This document shows positions 25,737 to 35,528 of a stretch of DNA of 64,000 nucleotides, one piece after another (position 1 is the stretch's first letter; each line of letters opens with the position of its first letter). A model generated the notes under the pieces. That model was not told the DNA's origin. It was given only the letters and a program-made list of their open reading frames with translations, and searched no databases. The position numbers were made by a program, and so were the translations under genes. Source of the stretch: Yamadazyma tenuis (Eukaryota > Ascomycota > Pichiomycetes > Serinales > Debaryomycetaceae); NCBI RefSeq assembly GCF_029203305.1, contig NC_089467.1:310001-374000 (forward strand). Reading direction: 5' to 3'.

Positions 25737-26217
25737 ATGAGTGAAGACCATATGGATATAGATACTTGTATGTGTACCAAATCGATAGCTGTCAGCGTAC
25801 ATATTGTACATTAAGTGCTGGGGTGAACCAATACTAACCAATCGTTTTATAGTGCCTGAGGTTGAGCAATCCGAACCTAAACCGAAACAGCGGTTCGAGG
25901 TGAAGAAATGGACAGCAGTAGCATTTTGGTCATGGGGTACGTATCATCTACCAATTAAGGAGGTGTCAATGAGGGTAGATTACTAACTGTATTTTCTAGA
26001 TATCGTGGTCGACAATTGTGCAATTTGCCGTAATCATTTAATGGAACCATGCATAGATTGTCAAGGTAACTTACAGGATAAGACCGAAGAGTGCAAAGCA
26101 GCCTGGGGCCAATGTAATCATGCATTCCACACACATTGTATCACAAGATGGTTGAAGACCAGACAGGTTTGTCCTTTGGATAGTACAGAGTGGGTTTTCC
26201 AGAAGTTTGGTGCCTGA
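25737..26217 (+). CDS. HRT1: RING-box subunit of SCF ubiquitin ligases (three exons)
   Basis: Hrt1/Rbx1, the RING subunit that recruits E2 to cullin ligases (SCF). The gene has three exons: 25737-25767, 25853-25936 and 26000-26217, giving 110 residues. Intron 1 (85 nt) starts GTATGT; intron 2 (63 nt) starts GTACGT. Both have TACTAAC branch sites and end in AG. The spliced product reads [16 protein letters not shown]..., then [26 protein letters not shown], with splice junctions falling inside Leu11 and the Asp of WSWD. The zinc ligands of the RING-H2 finger are present: CAIC, C in EPCIDC, HAFHTHC and CPLD. SCF links cell-cycle and nutrient control; its substrate receptors are F-box proteins. 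Confidence 0.95.
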
Positions 26218-26295
26218 GTCTCTGTTAGGAAAGACTTGTTTCACGATAGTTTCAAAGTGTAAGATTTAACTAATGAATATATACATCCGTCAAGG

Positions 26296-27216
26296 TTATC
26301 TAGTGGTTCTTTCAAATACTCCCAAAGTAACAATTTCGGAGCATTTGGAATTTAATGATTTCAAACTGTTTTGGACGTTTTCGTCGGTGAGATAGTTGCC
26401 AATAACTTCAACGAAAAATGCATACAGCCAGTTTTTTTCGGCTGATGGTCTGGAATTGATTGATATTAGGTTGGTGTTGTTTTCCTGGAATGCTGTCAAT
26501 GCAGAACACAATGCACCTGGTTCCTGGTCCAGATTCACCGTAAAAATGATCGAGGTTATATACTTGGGAACAGCAGCCTTTTTAGGTAACCCAGTCTCTC
26601 CTAATATCAAGAATCGGGTGGTGTTCCCTCTATTGTCCTCGATGTTTGGCTTTATTATAGGAAGGTTATACAACTTTGAACACATTGCGGATGAAATGCA
26701 TGCTACTCCCTTTTCGTTGCTGAGACGGACAATTTCTGCAGCTTTGGAAGTGGAAGAACAATCAGCTCTCACGACATTGGGGTTCAAAGTTGACAAGAAA
26801 TTGGTAACCTGACCCCAGACTTGTGGGTGGGAATATACTTTGGTTATGTTATGAACGTCCAACTCTTTGGAAAGTAAGTTATGATGAATGAACACAAACT
26901 GTTCTCCAACAATTTTGAACTTAGGAGGAGCATTCTTGCGCATGTACCAATCTCTGATCAAATCATAAGTGAAAACAACCTGTCCATTTGTGCTGTTCTC
27001 GAAAGGAACGACAGAATAATCGACTTCATTCGAATCAACTGCCTTGAAACAGTCTCCAATGCTTAGTTGCGGTAGTATTTGAATATCTTCCCCAAATTCC
27101 TGTAAAACCGCCTAGAAAAATAAGTTAGGATACAAAATCGTGAACAACAACAACAATATGCAACATACTTGGTGGGTATACGTTCCTTTCGGACCCAAAA
27201 ATGCTACTTTCACCAT
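26296..27216 (-). CDS. PHA2: Prephenate dehydratase (spliced)
   Basis: Converts prephenate to phenylpyruvate, the last committed step of phenylalanine synthesis before transamination. Two exons: 27169-27216 (16 codons, MVKVAFLGPKGTYTHQ) and 26296-27111. The intron is 57 nt (27112-27168), starts GTATGT, has a CCTAAC branch site and ends TTTTCTAG. The product is 287 residues. Motifs: the substrate motif VPFENSTNG, the catalytic TRF (NTTRFLILG), and a C-terminal ACT regulatory domain (DQEPGALCSALTAFQ, then the ESRP-like SINSRPS) for phenylalanine feedback. Exon 2 alone lacks the conserved FLGPKGTYTHQA start, which is why the intron is called. Confidence 0.93.
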
Positions 27217-27663
27217 CGCAGACAATGATTTATTTAAGATTTCGGTGCGACATTTAGCTTAAATCAGATCTTCACACTCCCGACGCTTTCATTAAATTGC
27301 AACGAAAAACTATCGCTGCAAACCATTGAACTCGTCAACAACGTGAAAAATAGAGATAGAGAGAAAGATTAGGTTATAAAAATCAAACAACTAAGAAAAA
27401 TACTTGCCCAAGCTGAAAAAATTATAACCCTGAATCTCATCGCAACTTACAAATGTGGATCGTTGATGGCTCTTTATTATAGGGAGCACTAATAACGTAT
27501 CCACCAAAAATTGAGACAGGGGAATTGAACCAATGTTTTTAAACCATTATGAAAAATACTATACCCTGTTAATTATACAAGAATATCCTTTTTTGGGGAA
27601 AAAAATAACTCTATCGGGAGATAAAATTAACAAAAAAACTTGTTTTGTTTGTCTTCCTCATAC
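27217..27663. other. Intergenic region upstream of PHA2, downstream of RPL9
   Basis: A gene-free, A-rich 447 bp. A short stretch (about 27514-27570, minus strand) looks superficially like a mitochondrial tRNA end, but it does not fold as one. TGCGACA-like sequence lies close to the PHA2 start. Confidence 0.4.
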
Positions 27664-28239
27664 TTAAAGATCTTCAACAACAACACCTCTTTCGGAGACA
27701 TAGATACCATCCAAAAACTTACGGATATCCTTGTTTCTAACCAAACACATTTGTTGGATAGCGGCAGCGTTTTGGGAAACGTCTTCCAAGGAGTTACCGG
27801 TCAAGACCAATTCATCCTTTTGGTTGGCGGATTGTTCGATTTGAACACCGTCAACAACCTTTACCTTTCTGACTCTCTTTTCACCCAAGAAGTTTCTGAT
27901 TTCAACGTATTTTTGACCTTCTTCTTCAATAATGTTAACGTTGATAGGGAAATGAGCGTATACGTATCTCATCTTGTACTTGTAACCCTTGGTAACACCA
28001 GTGATCAAGTTAGAGACCAAAGACTTCACAGTTCTTAAGGCAGCTACGTGCTTTCTGTCACCGTTGTGGACAATAATCTTGATTTGCTTGTTGTTAATCT
28101 TTCTAAAGGTAACATCAATGTGCTTCAAGTCCTTGTTCAAGACACCTCTTGGACCGGTGACCTTGATGCTTCTGGCCTTGATTTCCAAAGTAACACCTTC
28201 TGGGACTTCTAAGATTTGTTCAGTGTGGACGTATTTCAT
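27664..28239 (-). CDS. RPL9: 60S ribosomal protein L9 (uL6)
   Basis: A 191-residue cytosolic ribosomal protein of the uL6 family. Diagnostic parts are the N-terminal IEVPEG-like EQILEVPEGVTLEIKARSIKVTGPRG segment (key motif VTGPRG at 27-32), RKHVAALRTVKSLVSNLITGVTKGY, where the conserved helix lies near 65-90, and NFLGEKRVRKVKV. The gene is intronless here and uses strongly biased codons (TTG, AGA, GTC, AAG), typical of high expression. It lies on the minus strand together with PHA2 and CCP1. Confidence 0.97.
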   Translation of the reverse strand: MKYVHTEQILEVPEGVTLEIKARSIKVTGPRGVLNKDLKHIDVTFRKINNKQIKIIVHNGDRKHVAALRTVKSLVSNLITGVTKGYKYKMRYVYAHFPINVNIIEEEGQKYVEIRNFLGEKRVRKVKVVDGVQIEQSANQKDELVLTGNSLEDVSQNAAAIQQMCLVRNKDIRKFLDGIYVSERGVVVEDL

Positions 28240-28604
28240 TTTAGTTACTGAGTTGAAAGGATGTAAAGAAGAAAAATTTCTCAGGAAAACTTTTCACTTT
28301 ATATCAATTTGCCAGTGGAAAATTTTTTCAGTCGTGGATGAACCTAATATCCGGAGAGAATCTGACCTGGAGTCACGTTTTATAGTTTACGCACTTGTAC
28401 TGTTATTTACGCGTGTATACCTTGTGTATATTCAAACCCATTCGAAACCTATTTTAAATCGATAACCATATCCGTTCACGTTAGTAATTTGGAACGGCAT
28501 ACTTAGTGTGTCAATATCTCATTATACACAAAGTCTAAATGGCATAATTGCTGTTGTGTTCATGTGTGTCAGAGTTTTCGCAGCCAAATCGAATGTTTAT
28601 TCAA
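28240..28604. other. RPL9 promoter and CCP1 3' region
   Basis: No gene is seen. An ACGCGT occurs near 28407-28412, about 170 bp upstream of the RPL9 start. T-rich stretches typical of ribosomal-protein promoters are close to the start. Confidence 0.4.
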
Positions 28605-29636
28605 TTATATATCTTGTTCGTCTAAGGTCTGGAAGACCAAGTGCTTGTTGTCAGTAGTGAATTGGGTTCCATTCTCAAGTAATTTAGTGAAGGCCGCAGA
28701 GAAGTCATTGAAAAACAAGTCCTGGTCCTCTGCGTACATCTTCACGTACTTGAGAAAGTGGGAATCTTCTTTCATGGCCATATCAGTGGGCAACATCATG
28801 AACGAGTTGGTCTCATCATCCTCATACTGCTTAGGTCCATCCCACTTTCGCACATGCCATCCTTGCAACAACCTCACGTAGAAGTCGTTAGTGAACATGT
28901 TGAACGAAGGACCCCAAGGACCATCGTAACCCGAGTTGTACGTGTGGCATCGGCCCAAGCAATGAGCTCCAATTAATGCGACGGTTTCTCTGTCATTAAA
29001 TCCCATTCTAGTGAACACTCCTCTAACGTACTTACCATCCTTGGAGGCATCGGGTAAGTTACCGTTTTCGGGAACTTTGGACTTATCAGATATATCTTGA
29101 CGTCCAGGCCTCCAGTTGATTTTTGGCCCACCGGCCTCCTGAACAGCCACCACTCCGCCCAAGGTCCATAAATCACCTCTGGACATCCATGGATATTCCA
29201 CCAAAAACTCGGCCAAAAAGTCCCTGGCAACTTCTAATCCCGCATTACCAGGATCTGTAGACTCGGGAGCATACAACATAGTCCCACCGTATGAGCCACC
29301 AGCCTGCTTTTTTTTATCAAACGTACCTGAAGCGTGCCAGGCTAACCGAGTCAATAACCCATAACGTCCAGCACCATTATCAGCATCGTCTTGGTCCTGA
29401 ACTTTCAAGGCAATTGCGTTATATACGCTCTGGAAGTCTGCCTGGCTTTTTCCAGCAACAACAGCGGCCAATGGAGCAGCGGCCAAAAGTGGGTTTAAAC
29501 TGGGGGTGGGGTTGGGACGTTCTTGGTTGTAGTAGTACAATCCAGCTAAGCCTAACCCAGTAGCCACAAAAGCAGATGAGGGAAAGGTAAACTTTGACGA
29601 GGTCACAGCCACTCTTAAAGCAGAGGAAGAAGACAT
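28605..29636 (-). CDS. CCP1: Mitochondrial cytochrome c peroxidase
   Basis: Haem peroxidase of the intermembrane space that reduces H2O2 with electrons from cytochrome c. The 343 residues start with a bipartite targeting sequence: basic/hydroxylated residues, then a hydrophobic sorting segment (about 20-36). The distal haem-pocket residues Arg97, Trp100 and His101 are in [11 protein letters not shown]. The proximal His225 is in GAHCLGRCH, and Trp241, the radical site, in DGPWG has the family spacing of 16 residues from it. The C-terminal part [15 protein letters not shown] is also typical. All catalytic residues are present. Confidence 0.96.
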   Translation of the reverse strand: MSSSSALRVAVTSSKFTFPSSAFVATGLGLAGLYYYNQERPNPTPSLNPLLAAAPLAAVVAGKSQADFQSVYNAIALKVQDQDDADNGAGRYGLLTRLAWHASGTFDKKKQAGGSYGGTMLYAPESTDPGNAGLEVARDFLAEFLVEYPWMSRGDLWTLGGVVAVQEAGGPKINWRPGRQDISDKSKVPENGNLPDASKDGKYVRGVFTRMGFNDRETVALIGAHCLGRCHTYNSGYDGPWGPSFNMFTNDFYVRLLQGWHVRKWDGPKQYEDDETNSFMMLPTDMAMKEDSHFLKYVKMYAEDQDLFFNDFSAAFTKLLENGTQFTTDNKHLVFQTLDEQDI

Positions 29637-30002
29637 GTTGCAAAAATGTCTGAGAAAAGGGGTGTTCTCCGGGGGTATTTATGAGCGAAGCATTTCACCA
29701 CGCGAAGGGCTGTGAGGGTCCAGATTCCTCGCGGGATATGGCCTGATGGGGAGCTGACAAATTAATGCAAATTAATAAAATTTTACACTTATCGGTTTGC
29801 TATGTCAAACCTGTAGGAACTGAAATGGAGCAATGTTAACGTGTTACTGAGGAACAAGGCATTGTTCAGCTTATTGATGGGATACTCTAGGGATGGGTTT
29901 AAGAATCCACGCTCTGCAGGAATGAAGATTTCGCAGACATGCCAATTATTAATGGCATTTATGGGCGCGCTGATTGGAAGATACACAAACTCTATATTAA
30001 AT
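29637..30002. other. CCP1 promoter and STH1 3' region
   Basis: A 366-bp gap with only short, unconserved frames. GC-rich sequence near 29700-29740 lies about 65-105 bp upstream of the CCP1 start. No RNA gene is seen. Confidence 0.4.
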
Positions 30003-33000
30003 CTAAACTCCATTAACAACCTGTTCAATGGTGTCAGCGTCAGTATATATCCACGAGCCCTCTTCGTTATAAGTTTTGGCGTTGCTGCACATGGTAAGGA
30101 GGTCTTGTTTCATCTCGCTGATGTCGAAGTACTTGTTGCTTTTTAAGTTCTTGGAGATCTGATTAATTGAAACGGGCTTGGGGATAATCTTATAGTAGTC
30201 TGGGTAAAGTTTACGTGATGGAAGTTTTTCAAACACCTCCGTAACTTTGTGACCATCCTCTGCCACGAGGTCATCCAATTGTTCGAGGATACGATTTCCT
30301 TCTATTTGAAGGGCATTTTCGACTTCGTCTTCCTCATCTTCATCTGCAATATTCTCATCTTCTTCTTTGAACGAATTTGGAGTAGCCGACCGACGTGACT
30401 TTCTTCTGGAGGTTTCGTACTCACCATCTTCATCCTCATCATCTTCGCCTTCATCCTCGTCATCATCGAGACCGTAAACTCCATTGAGTTTTTCTTCTTC
30501 CTCGATTTCCTCGATGGTCCTACCCAGTCTTTCAGCTTCACTCCGTCTTCGTTTAGAAGCACGCATTTCCTTTCTACGGATAGCAGCTTCGACCGAGTCA
30601 TTGTCGTCATCCATAGCCATAAGCCATTGCTCTTCGGTTAAACCGTCGTCATACCTTACTCTCTTTTTGACTCTCATTTTGCTGAGCTCTTTCGTATCCT
30701 TCTCAAAGTGGTGACTAACATCTTCGGTAAAGATCTTGGGTAACTCAGCCGCTTGGATCAACCTTGTTTGGATTCCATTCATCTTGTCCCGTGTCATTCT
30801 GTCGATATCCATCTTTGCAAAGATCTCCTTCTCCGGGTCACTTCTAGCCAAAACATCATTAAGCTCATCATCATCTAACATGTTTTTCTCTTCAGTTTCT
30901 TCACCAGACCCTTCAGCTTCTAATAATCTCTTTAAGAACTCTTCTTGTTCTTCGGCTGTAGACTTGTTGTCAAACTTACCTGCCTGAATAACCTTACCAT
31001 CAATATCTAATTTCTGGTGAGCTCTCTCCAAGATCACTTCTTCAACGGAATCATTAGTGATTAATCTCAAGATCCTTACCTCATTCTTCTGACCAATTCT
31101 GTGGGCTCTATCTTGAGCTTGTAAATCTTGATGTGGATTCCAATCGGTATCGAAGATAATGACCGTATCAGCTGTTTGTAAGTTCAAACCCAAACCACCA
31201 GCTCTAGTAGACAATAAGAAACAAAAGTATTCAGAGTTAGGAGCATTGAATTCTTTCAACATATCTTGTCTGTCTTCAGCTTTAGTACTACCATCTAATC
31301 TTAAGAACTTCATTTCTCTCCATCTCAAGAAATCTTCCATAATGTCCATAACCTGAGTCATCTGGAAAAACATCAACACTCTATGTCCGGTAGCAAGAAA
31401 CTTGGGTAAGATACGATCCAACATTTCGAATTTACCCGAAGTCCTCCAAATCAAATCGTTTGTTAATCTTGAGCTGTTCAAAACCGCTTCCACTTCCTCA
31501 AACACGAACGGATGGTTACAGATTTTTCTTAATTGCATGATCTTGTTATTCAAACCTTTGATTCCACTTTTGTTACTACCAACTCCTGCACCAACAAACA
31601 AAGCATTGTGTTTCAACATTTGTTCATACAAGATGTATTGCAAGCCAGATAAGTTGCACTTTAAAACCTTCTCGACCTTATCAGGCAAGTCTTTTTCAAC
31701 ATCTTTCTTCAATCTTCTCAAAAGGAAAGGTCTCAAAACTTTATGCAATCTTCTAATGACCAACAAACTTTCTTCTTCGGTCAATTCTATCTTTTCCTGA
31801 GTACCAGTATTGGCAAAGGGTGTATTGAACCATTCATCAAAAGATTTAGCAGAGTTGAAAATCCTTGGCAATACAAAGTTTAACAAGGCCCATAATTCGG
31901 GTAAGTTATTTTGCAATGGAGTTCCAGTCAAAATTAATCTGTTTTTAGTCTTATAATAGGTCCTCAAGGTAATGGATAACTTAGAATCTGCATTCTTCAT
32001 TCTATGACCTTCATCAATGATCATATGACTGTACTCAAACTTGCTTAAGATTGGTCTTTCTCTGATAATATATTCGTAAGTAGTCAAAATGACTTGGAAG
32101 TTACCAGCTCTGACTTCGGGTTGCATTTCTCTCCTTTGGTTCTGAGAACCCTTATAAACAATTATCTTGACAGAAGGTGCCCACTTTTCGAATTCTAATG
32201 TCCAGTTTGTGATGGTAGACAAAGGAACAATAACCAAAAACTTGTCTTCATGTTTCTTTTCAATCAAATAGGTCACCAATGAAATAGACTGAATGGTTTT
32301 TCCTAAACCCATTTCATCTGCCAAAATACCATTCAACTTGTTATTGTACAAAGAAACCATCCATTGCAAACCTTTCACTTGATATTCTTTCAAAGAACCT
32401 CCAACCAAAATCGAAGGCTGTACTTTAACCTCTTCTTTGATTCTATGAGCAACTTGATAGTAGTCAATCTTTTCTCTCAAGTCATCAGCGTCATCGCTAG
32501 TAGGCTTTTCAGCACCAGCTTCCAATGGAATTTCAACCCCCAGTTCAATTTGTTGCAGCTTAACAGCTTGAGCCAAAGTATCCAAGAATTGATTAGTTTG
32601 TTTCAACAAATGAGTGATTCTATGATCCTTAGCTTCGTCTAACAATTGCATATAACCTTCAACATCATCATCTTTAAGGGCTTGCAAACGCTGTCTAGCG
32701 ATTCTTTCCAGCTTTCTAGTCTCATCTTTTTCAATAAATGAATGAAAGGAAGAAATGGCTTTGATAAACGTTTGTCTCTTGTTGAATCTCAGGTTTCTTT
32801 CACCATTGAACTCATCAATAGTTTCAATGGTTCTCTGGATCTTTTGCAAGCGGAACTTGTGCTGTTCTTTCTCCAAGTCGGCTTTACGTCTTTCTTCTAA
32901 TTTAATAGCCAAACTTTCAGGGTTGGAAACTTCAATCTTGCTTCTAATGTAAAATGACCTGATTGATTGGTTTATCAAAGGGTCATTCTTCAACAGCTCA

Positions 33001-33914
33001 AGTTTGGTGTGAGCTTCGTTTGCTTGATAATTCACAAGGAACTTCTTTAACTGCTTTTGCTTGGCTAATAACTTCAAGGCCTTCAATTCGATCAATGATT
33101 TGATTTTTAATTCATCGTAATGTTTGGAGGCATCAACTTCACCAAACTTTAATGTTCCCAAGTTCAAAGGAACATTTTCTAAGTCTTGAATTCTATTGGA
33201 GATTTTGGCCGAAACCAAGTGTTCAGGATAGAACCCTCCGAGTTTGTCATAAGCAGGGCCTAAAGAATCCGTAGACCTGGAAGACTCGGAAACATCGATT
33301 CCTAAGCGTAGAAGCTTGGCAACATAATCACTGTACTCATATTTACTGGAAAAGAGTTCCTCAAATACTGTCAGTGCCAATTCTATTTCCTCTGAATCAG
33401 ACTCACCAATAGACTCTTGTAAGTGTTGTTGTAATGTTTGAGGTAAATCCAAATCCTTGGACAACAATTGCAAACTCGTGATTTGCCTCATAAGCAAGTC
33501 CTTGTCCAAATCACTATCATCCACAGATTTTTGGTTCATTTCCAATAACCCATCAAAGAAATCCAGCTTTTCTTTCGTAAAACTATCATATTTTTGAGAG
33601 ACTTGGAATAAGAGACTTTCAATCTTGAGTTTGGATTCTTTGTTAGCATCAACAAATGTAGACGGTTTAAGGTCCTCGCCATTGTCTTGTGCTTGCTGCT
33701 CAAACTGTTGTTTGAGTTCGTTCGATTGTTTGGAAAGATATTGATACTCATTCAACAAATGGTTCAACTCTTGTTTGGACTTGGGGAAATGGTACGCCTT
33801 AGCTGGAGCCACGTCGGGCACTTTGGAGCCCGATCCATTGCCATGAGTAGTCTCCACGGAGCCATTGGAAGCACCATTGGAAGGAGCAGCCGTATGGTAT
33901 TGATTGCCGTTCAT
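30003..33914 (-). CDS. STH1: RSC chromatin-remodelling ATPase
   Basis: Catalytic subunit of the RSC remodeller, 1303 residues from the ATG at 33914 (MNGNQYHTAAPSN). The open frame extends further upstream without an ATG. Order of domains: an N-terminal Gln-rich part, a QLQ/HSA-like helical region (about 290-365, with ERRKADLEKEQHKFR), the SNF2 ATPase with Walker A DEMGLGKTIQS and DEGH box (MIIDEGHRMKN), LTGTPLQNNL, and the helicase C lobe (TRAGGLGLNLQTADTVI, DRAHRIGQ). Then follow an acidic region and a C-terminal bromodomain (PDYYKIIPKPVSINQI). Length and single bromodomain suit STH1; SNF2 is usually much longer. RSC sets nucleosome-depleted promoters. Confidence 0.92.
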   Translation of the reverse strand: MNGNQYHTAAPSNGASNGSVETTHGNGSGSKVPDVAPAKAYHFPKSKQELNHLLNEYQYLSKQSNELKQQFEQQAQDNGEDLKPSTFVDANKESKLKIESLLFQVSQKYDSFTKEKLDFFDGLLEMNQKSVDDSDLDKDLLMRQITSLQLLSKDLDLPQTLQQHLQESIGESDSEEIELALTVFEELFSSKYEYSDYVAKLLRLGIDVSESSRSTDSLGPAYDKLGGFYPEHLVSAKISNRIQDLENVPLNLGTLKFGEVDASKHYDELKIKSLIELKALKLLAKQKQLKKFLVNYQANEAHTKLELLKNDPLINQSIRSFYIRSKIEVSNPESLAIKLEERRKADLEKEQHKFRLQKIQRTIETIDEFNGERNLRFNKRQTFIKAISSFHSFIEKDETRKLERIARQRLQALKDDDVEGYMQLLDEAKDHRITHLLKQTNQFLDTLAQAVKLQQIELGVEIPLEAGAEKPTSDDADDLREKIDYYQVAHRIKEEVKVQPSILVGGSLKEYQVKGLQWMVSLYNNKLNGILADEMGLGKTIQSISLVTYLIEKKHEDKFLVIVPLSTITNWTLEFEKWAPSVKIIVYKGSQNQRREMQPEVRAGNFQVILTTYEYIIRERPILSKFEYSHMIIDEGHRMKNADSKLSITLRTYYKTKNRLILTGTPLQNNLPELWALLNFVLPRIFNSAKSFDEWFNTPFANTGTQEKIELTEEESLLVIRRLHKVLRPFLLRRLKKDVEKDLPDKVEKVLKCNLSGLQYILYEQMLKHNALFVGAGVGSNKSGIKGLNNKIMQLRKICNHPFVFEEVEAVLNSSRLTNDLIWRTSGKFEMLDRILPKFLATGHRVLMFFQMTQVMDIMEDFLRWREMKFLRLDGSTKAEDRQDMLKEFNAPNSEYFCFLLSTRAGGLGLNLQTADTVIIFDTDWNPHQDLQAQDRAHRIGQKNEVRILRLITNDSVEEVILERAHQKLDIDGKVIQAGKFDNKSTAEEQEEFLKRLLEAEGSGEETEEKNMLDDDELNDVLARSDPEKEIFAKMDIDRMTRDKMNGIQTRLIQAAELPKIFTEDVSHHFEKDTKELSKMRVKKRVRYDDGLTEEQWLMAMDDDNDSVEAAIRRKEMRASKRRRSEAERLGRTIEEIEEEEKLNGVYGLDDDEDEGEDDEDEDGEYETSRRKSRRSATPNSFKEEDENIADEDEEDEVENALQIEGNRILEQLDDLVAEDGHKVTEVFEKLPSRKLYPDYYKIIPKPVSINQISKNLKSNKYFDISEMKQDLLTMCSNAKTYNEEGSWIYTDADTIEQVVNGV

Positions 33915-34262
33915 CTGAAATACTCTTGATAAACAAAAAAACAAGTCAGGAGTCAACGAATCAAGCTCGGGAAGAGGCAGACAGACAGGGAAAGTAGTTG
34001 TGTAATATAATGCGTTGAACAAGTAAGCACCTAACTAGTAAATAGTCGATGATTTCAAATACGCGTCTTTGCAAACTCCAGCACTACCAAGTATTCGAAG
34101 TGTTGATAATTGAGGGAGAGTGAGATTAGCACTGAAAAACAAAAAAATTTTCAGTTAGTCGCGAAATATAGGTGGGACACGCAATTGTTCTCAGTGCGAA
34201 TTAAAATGGAGCCACTCAAATCGGCGCTTCAAGAAACAGTTAGCTTTTAGAATCGGACCAGA
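33915..34262. other. Divergent STH1/PAM17 promoter region
   Basis: A 348-bp gene-free region. It holds ACGCGT near 34061-34066 and TCGCGA at 34159-34164, plus an A-run at about 34138-34147. No RNA gene is seen. Confidence 0.45.
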
Positions 34263-34850
34263 ATGTTAAAATATAGAGGTATTGGGATCAATTCAGTTGG
34301 TGTATCTCGAGGTCTCTCTGCATGGAGGTTGAAAACTCCTTCTTATACAGTCCCCCGGCTCTCCCGCTTTAACAGCACATCCACACAACCATCAGCAAGC
34401 TTAAACTGGGTTGAATATTTCAATTTGAAGAAACAGAATAATCGGATTAACTTGGCATCTTCGGTGATCACTGGGGCCTTGGGAGGATTGCTCACTTTGA
34501 ACTACTTGGGAAATATTGAAATCGACGTGGAAAAGCCCATCATGGGATTTGACCCATTCATTGTGATGGGAGGTGCTGTGGTCGTGGGCAGTGGAATAGG
34601 TTATTTGTTGGGACCTTTCTTAGGAACCCCTTTCTTCGGTTTATTGAACAGAGCATCCTTGAACCAGTACAAAATTAAAGATCAATTATTCTTGCAGAGA
34701 ATCAAATTGAAGAGAGTTGATCCATCTTCTCAGTCATTTTCCAACCCAGTTCCAGATTACTATGGGGAAAGAATCTACTCTTTGAACAACTACAAGCAGT
34801 GGTTGAGAGATTGTAATGCTTTTAGACGGAAATCAAAGGAGTTTCTTTAG
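34263..34850 (+). CDS. PAM17: Presequence translocase motor subunit Pam17
   Basis: A 195-residue inner-membrane protein of the TIM23 import motor; it helps organise Pam16/Pam18 and link Tim44 to the channel. The N-terminus is a basic, Ser/Arg-rich presequence (about 1-42, ending near FNSTSTQPS). Two membrane spans follow (about 63-82 and 97-120), separated by a short loop with the conserved GFDPF. The C-terminal signature NPVPDYYGERIYSLNNYKQWLRDC, with key residues PDYYGE and QWLRD, is characteristic of Pam17. Confidence 0.93.
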   Translation: MLKYRGIGINSVGVSRGLSAWRLKTPSYTVPRLSRFNSTSTQPSASLNWVEYFNLKKQNNRINLASSVITGALGGLLTLNYLGNIEIDVEKPIMGFDPFIVMGGAVVVGSGIGYLLGPFLGTPFFGLLNRASLNQYKIKDQLFLQRIKLKRVDPSSQSFSNPVPDYYGERIYSLNNYKQWLRDCNAFRRKSKEFL

Positions 34851-35528
34851 GCTCATGTATATAGGAGGGTAGTAATGTAGATACATCAACAGTGTGTAGA
34901 GGGTTTCAAGTACTGGAAGCCCAAAGCCCAAGCTGCAAAACTGGGTTGAGTGACAGTTGCTGATCGTTCACGTGACGTGATCATGCTGGTTGCTGCCAGG
35001 TAGGCGGGATCGGGTCCGGCGGAGAAGGACCCCGGGGCTCATCGGCACTATACCGGCAGCGGTATCTGTGGTGCCAGCGCGGTCACGACAAGTAAGAAAG
35101 TCGCGGTGCGCCTGGCGGAGTACCACCACTCGGCTCGCAACTCTATAGCCGCAACACAGTTCGGACTTCCCAATACTCGTTTTTTCCCCGGGTAAACTGA
35201 GTGATCGGACAAACACACAAAACATCCAAATAAAACACCAAAGAGGCGGGAGAACCCAGAGGTATCATCTCCATTCCTCTATCAACGTAAATGTATACCT
35301 TGTTTCCAATTTTTCCCATGTCCAAAAGCTGCATCTTCATCCCTGTCTCCCCTCCCGGTGTTTTTAAGGCTCCCGCATTCACGCACAAAATCGGTCGAAG
35401 AGGTCGTGCTCTGCCCGCGCACCCACCAATCACATCCGGACAAACCAAATTGTAATAAATACTTCACAGAATCGCCGAGTTGATTTTGATACACAACCAG
35501 TGGATTAAAACATTTCGAGTTTGTAAAC
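34851..35528. other. KGD1 upstream region
   Basis: A 678-bp gene-free region, more GC-rich than average in its first half (about 34970-35180). Open frames on the minus strand are unconserved. It holds the CCAAT box described separately. Confidence 0.45.
35426..35430 (+). promoter_or_regulatory. CCAAT box upstream of KGD1
   Basis: CCAAT in the context CACCAATCAC, about 100 bp upstream of the KGD1 ATG. It is the core bound by the Hap2/3/5 complex, which is known to activate TCA-cycle genes including KGD1 in S. cerevisiae. Function here is inferred. Confidence 0.45.

Noticed and set aside
27514..27570. Possible tRNA (mitochondrial-like) on the minus strand with a TTCAATT loop and ACAGGG/CCCTGT ends
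   Set aside because: The T-stem and acceptor stem compete for the same bases and no proper D and anticodon arms fold, so it is not a credible tRNA or clear mitochondrial insert.
34968..35448. Minus-strand frames in the KGD1 upstream region
   Set aside because: They are open because the region is GC-rich; no conserved sequence is seen.
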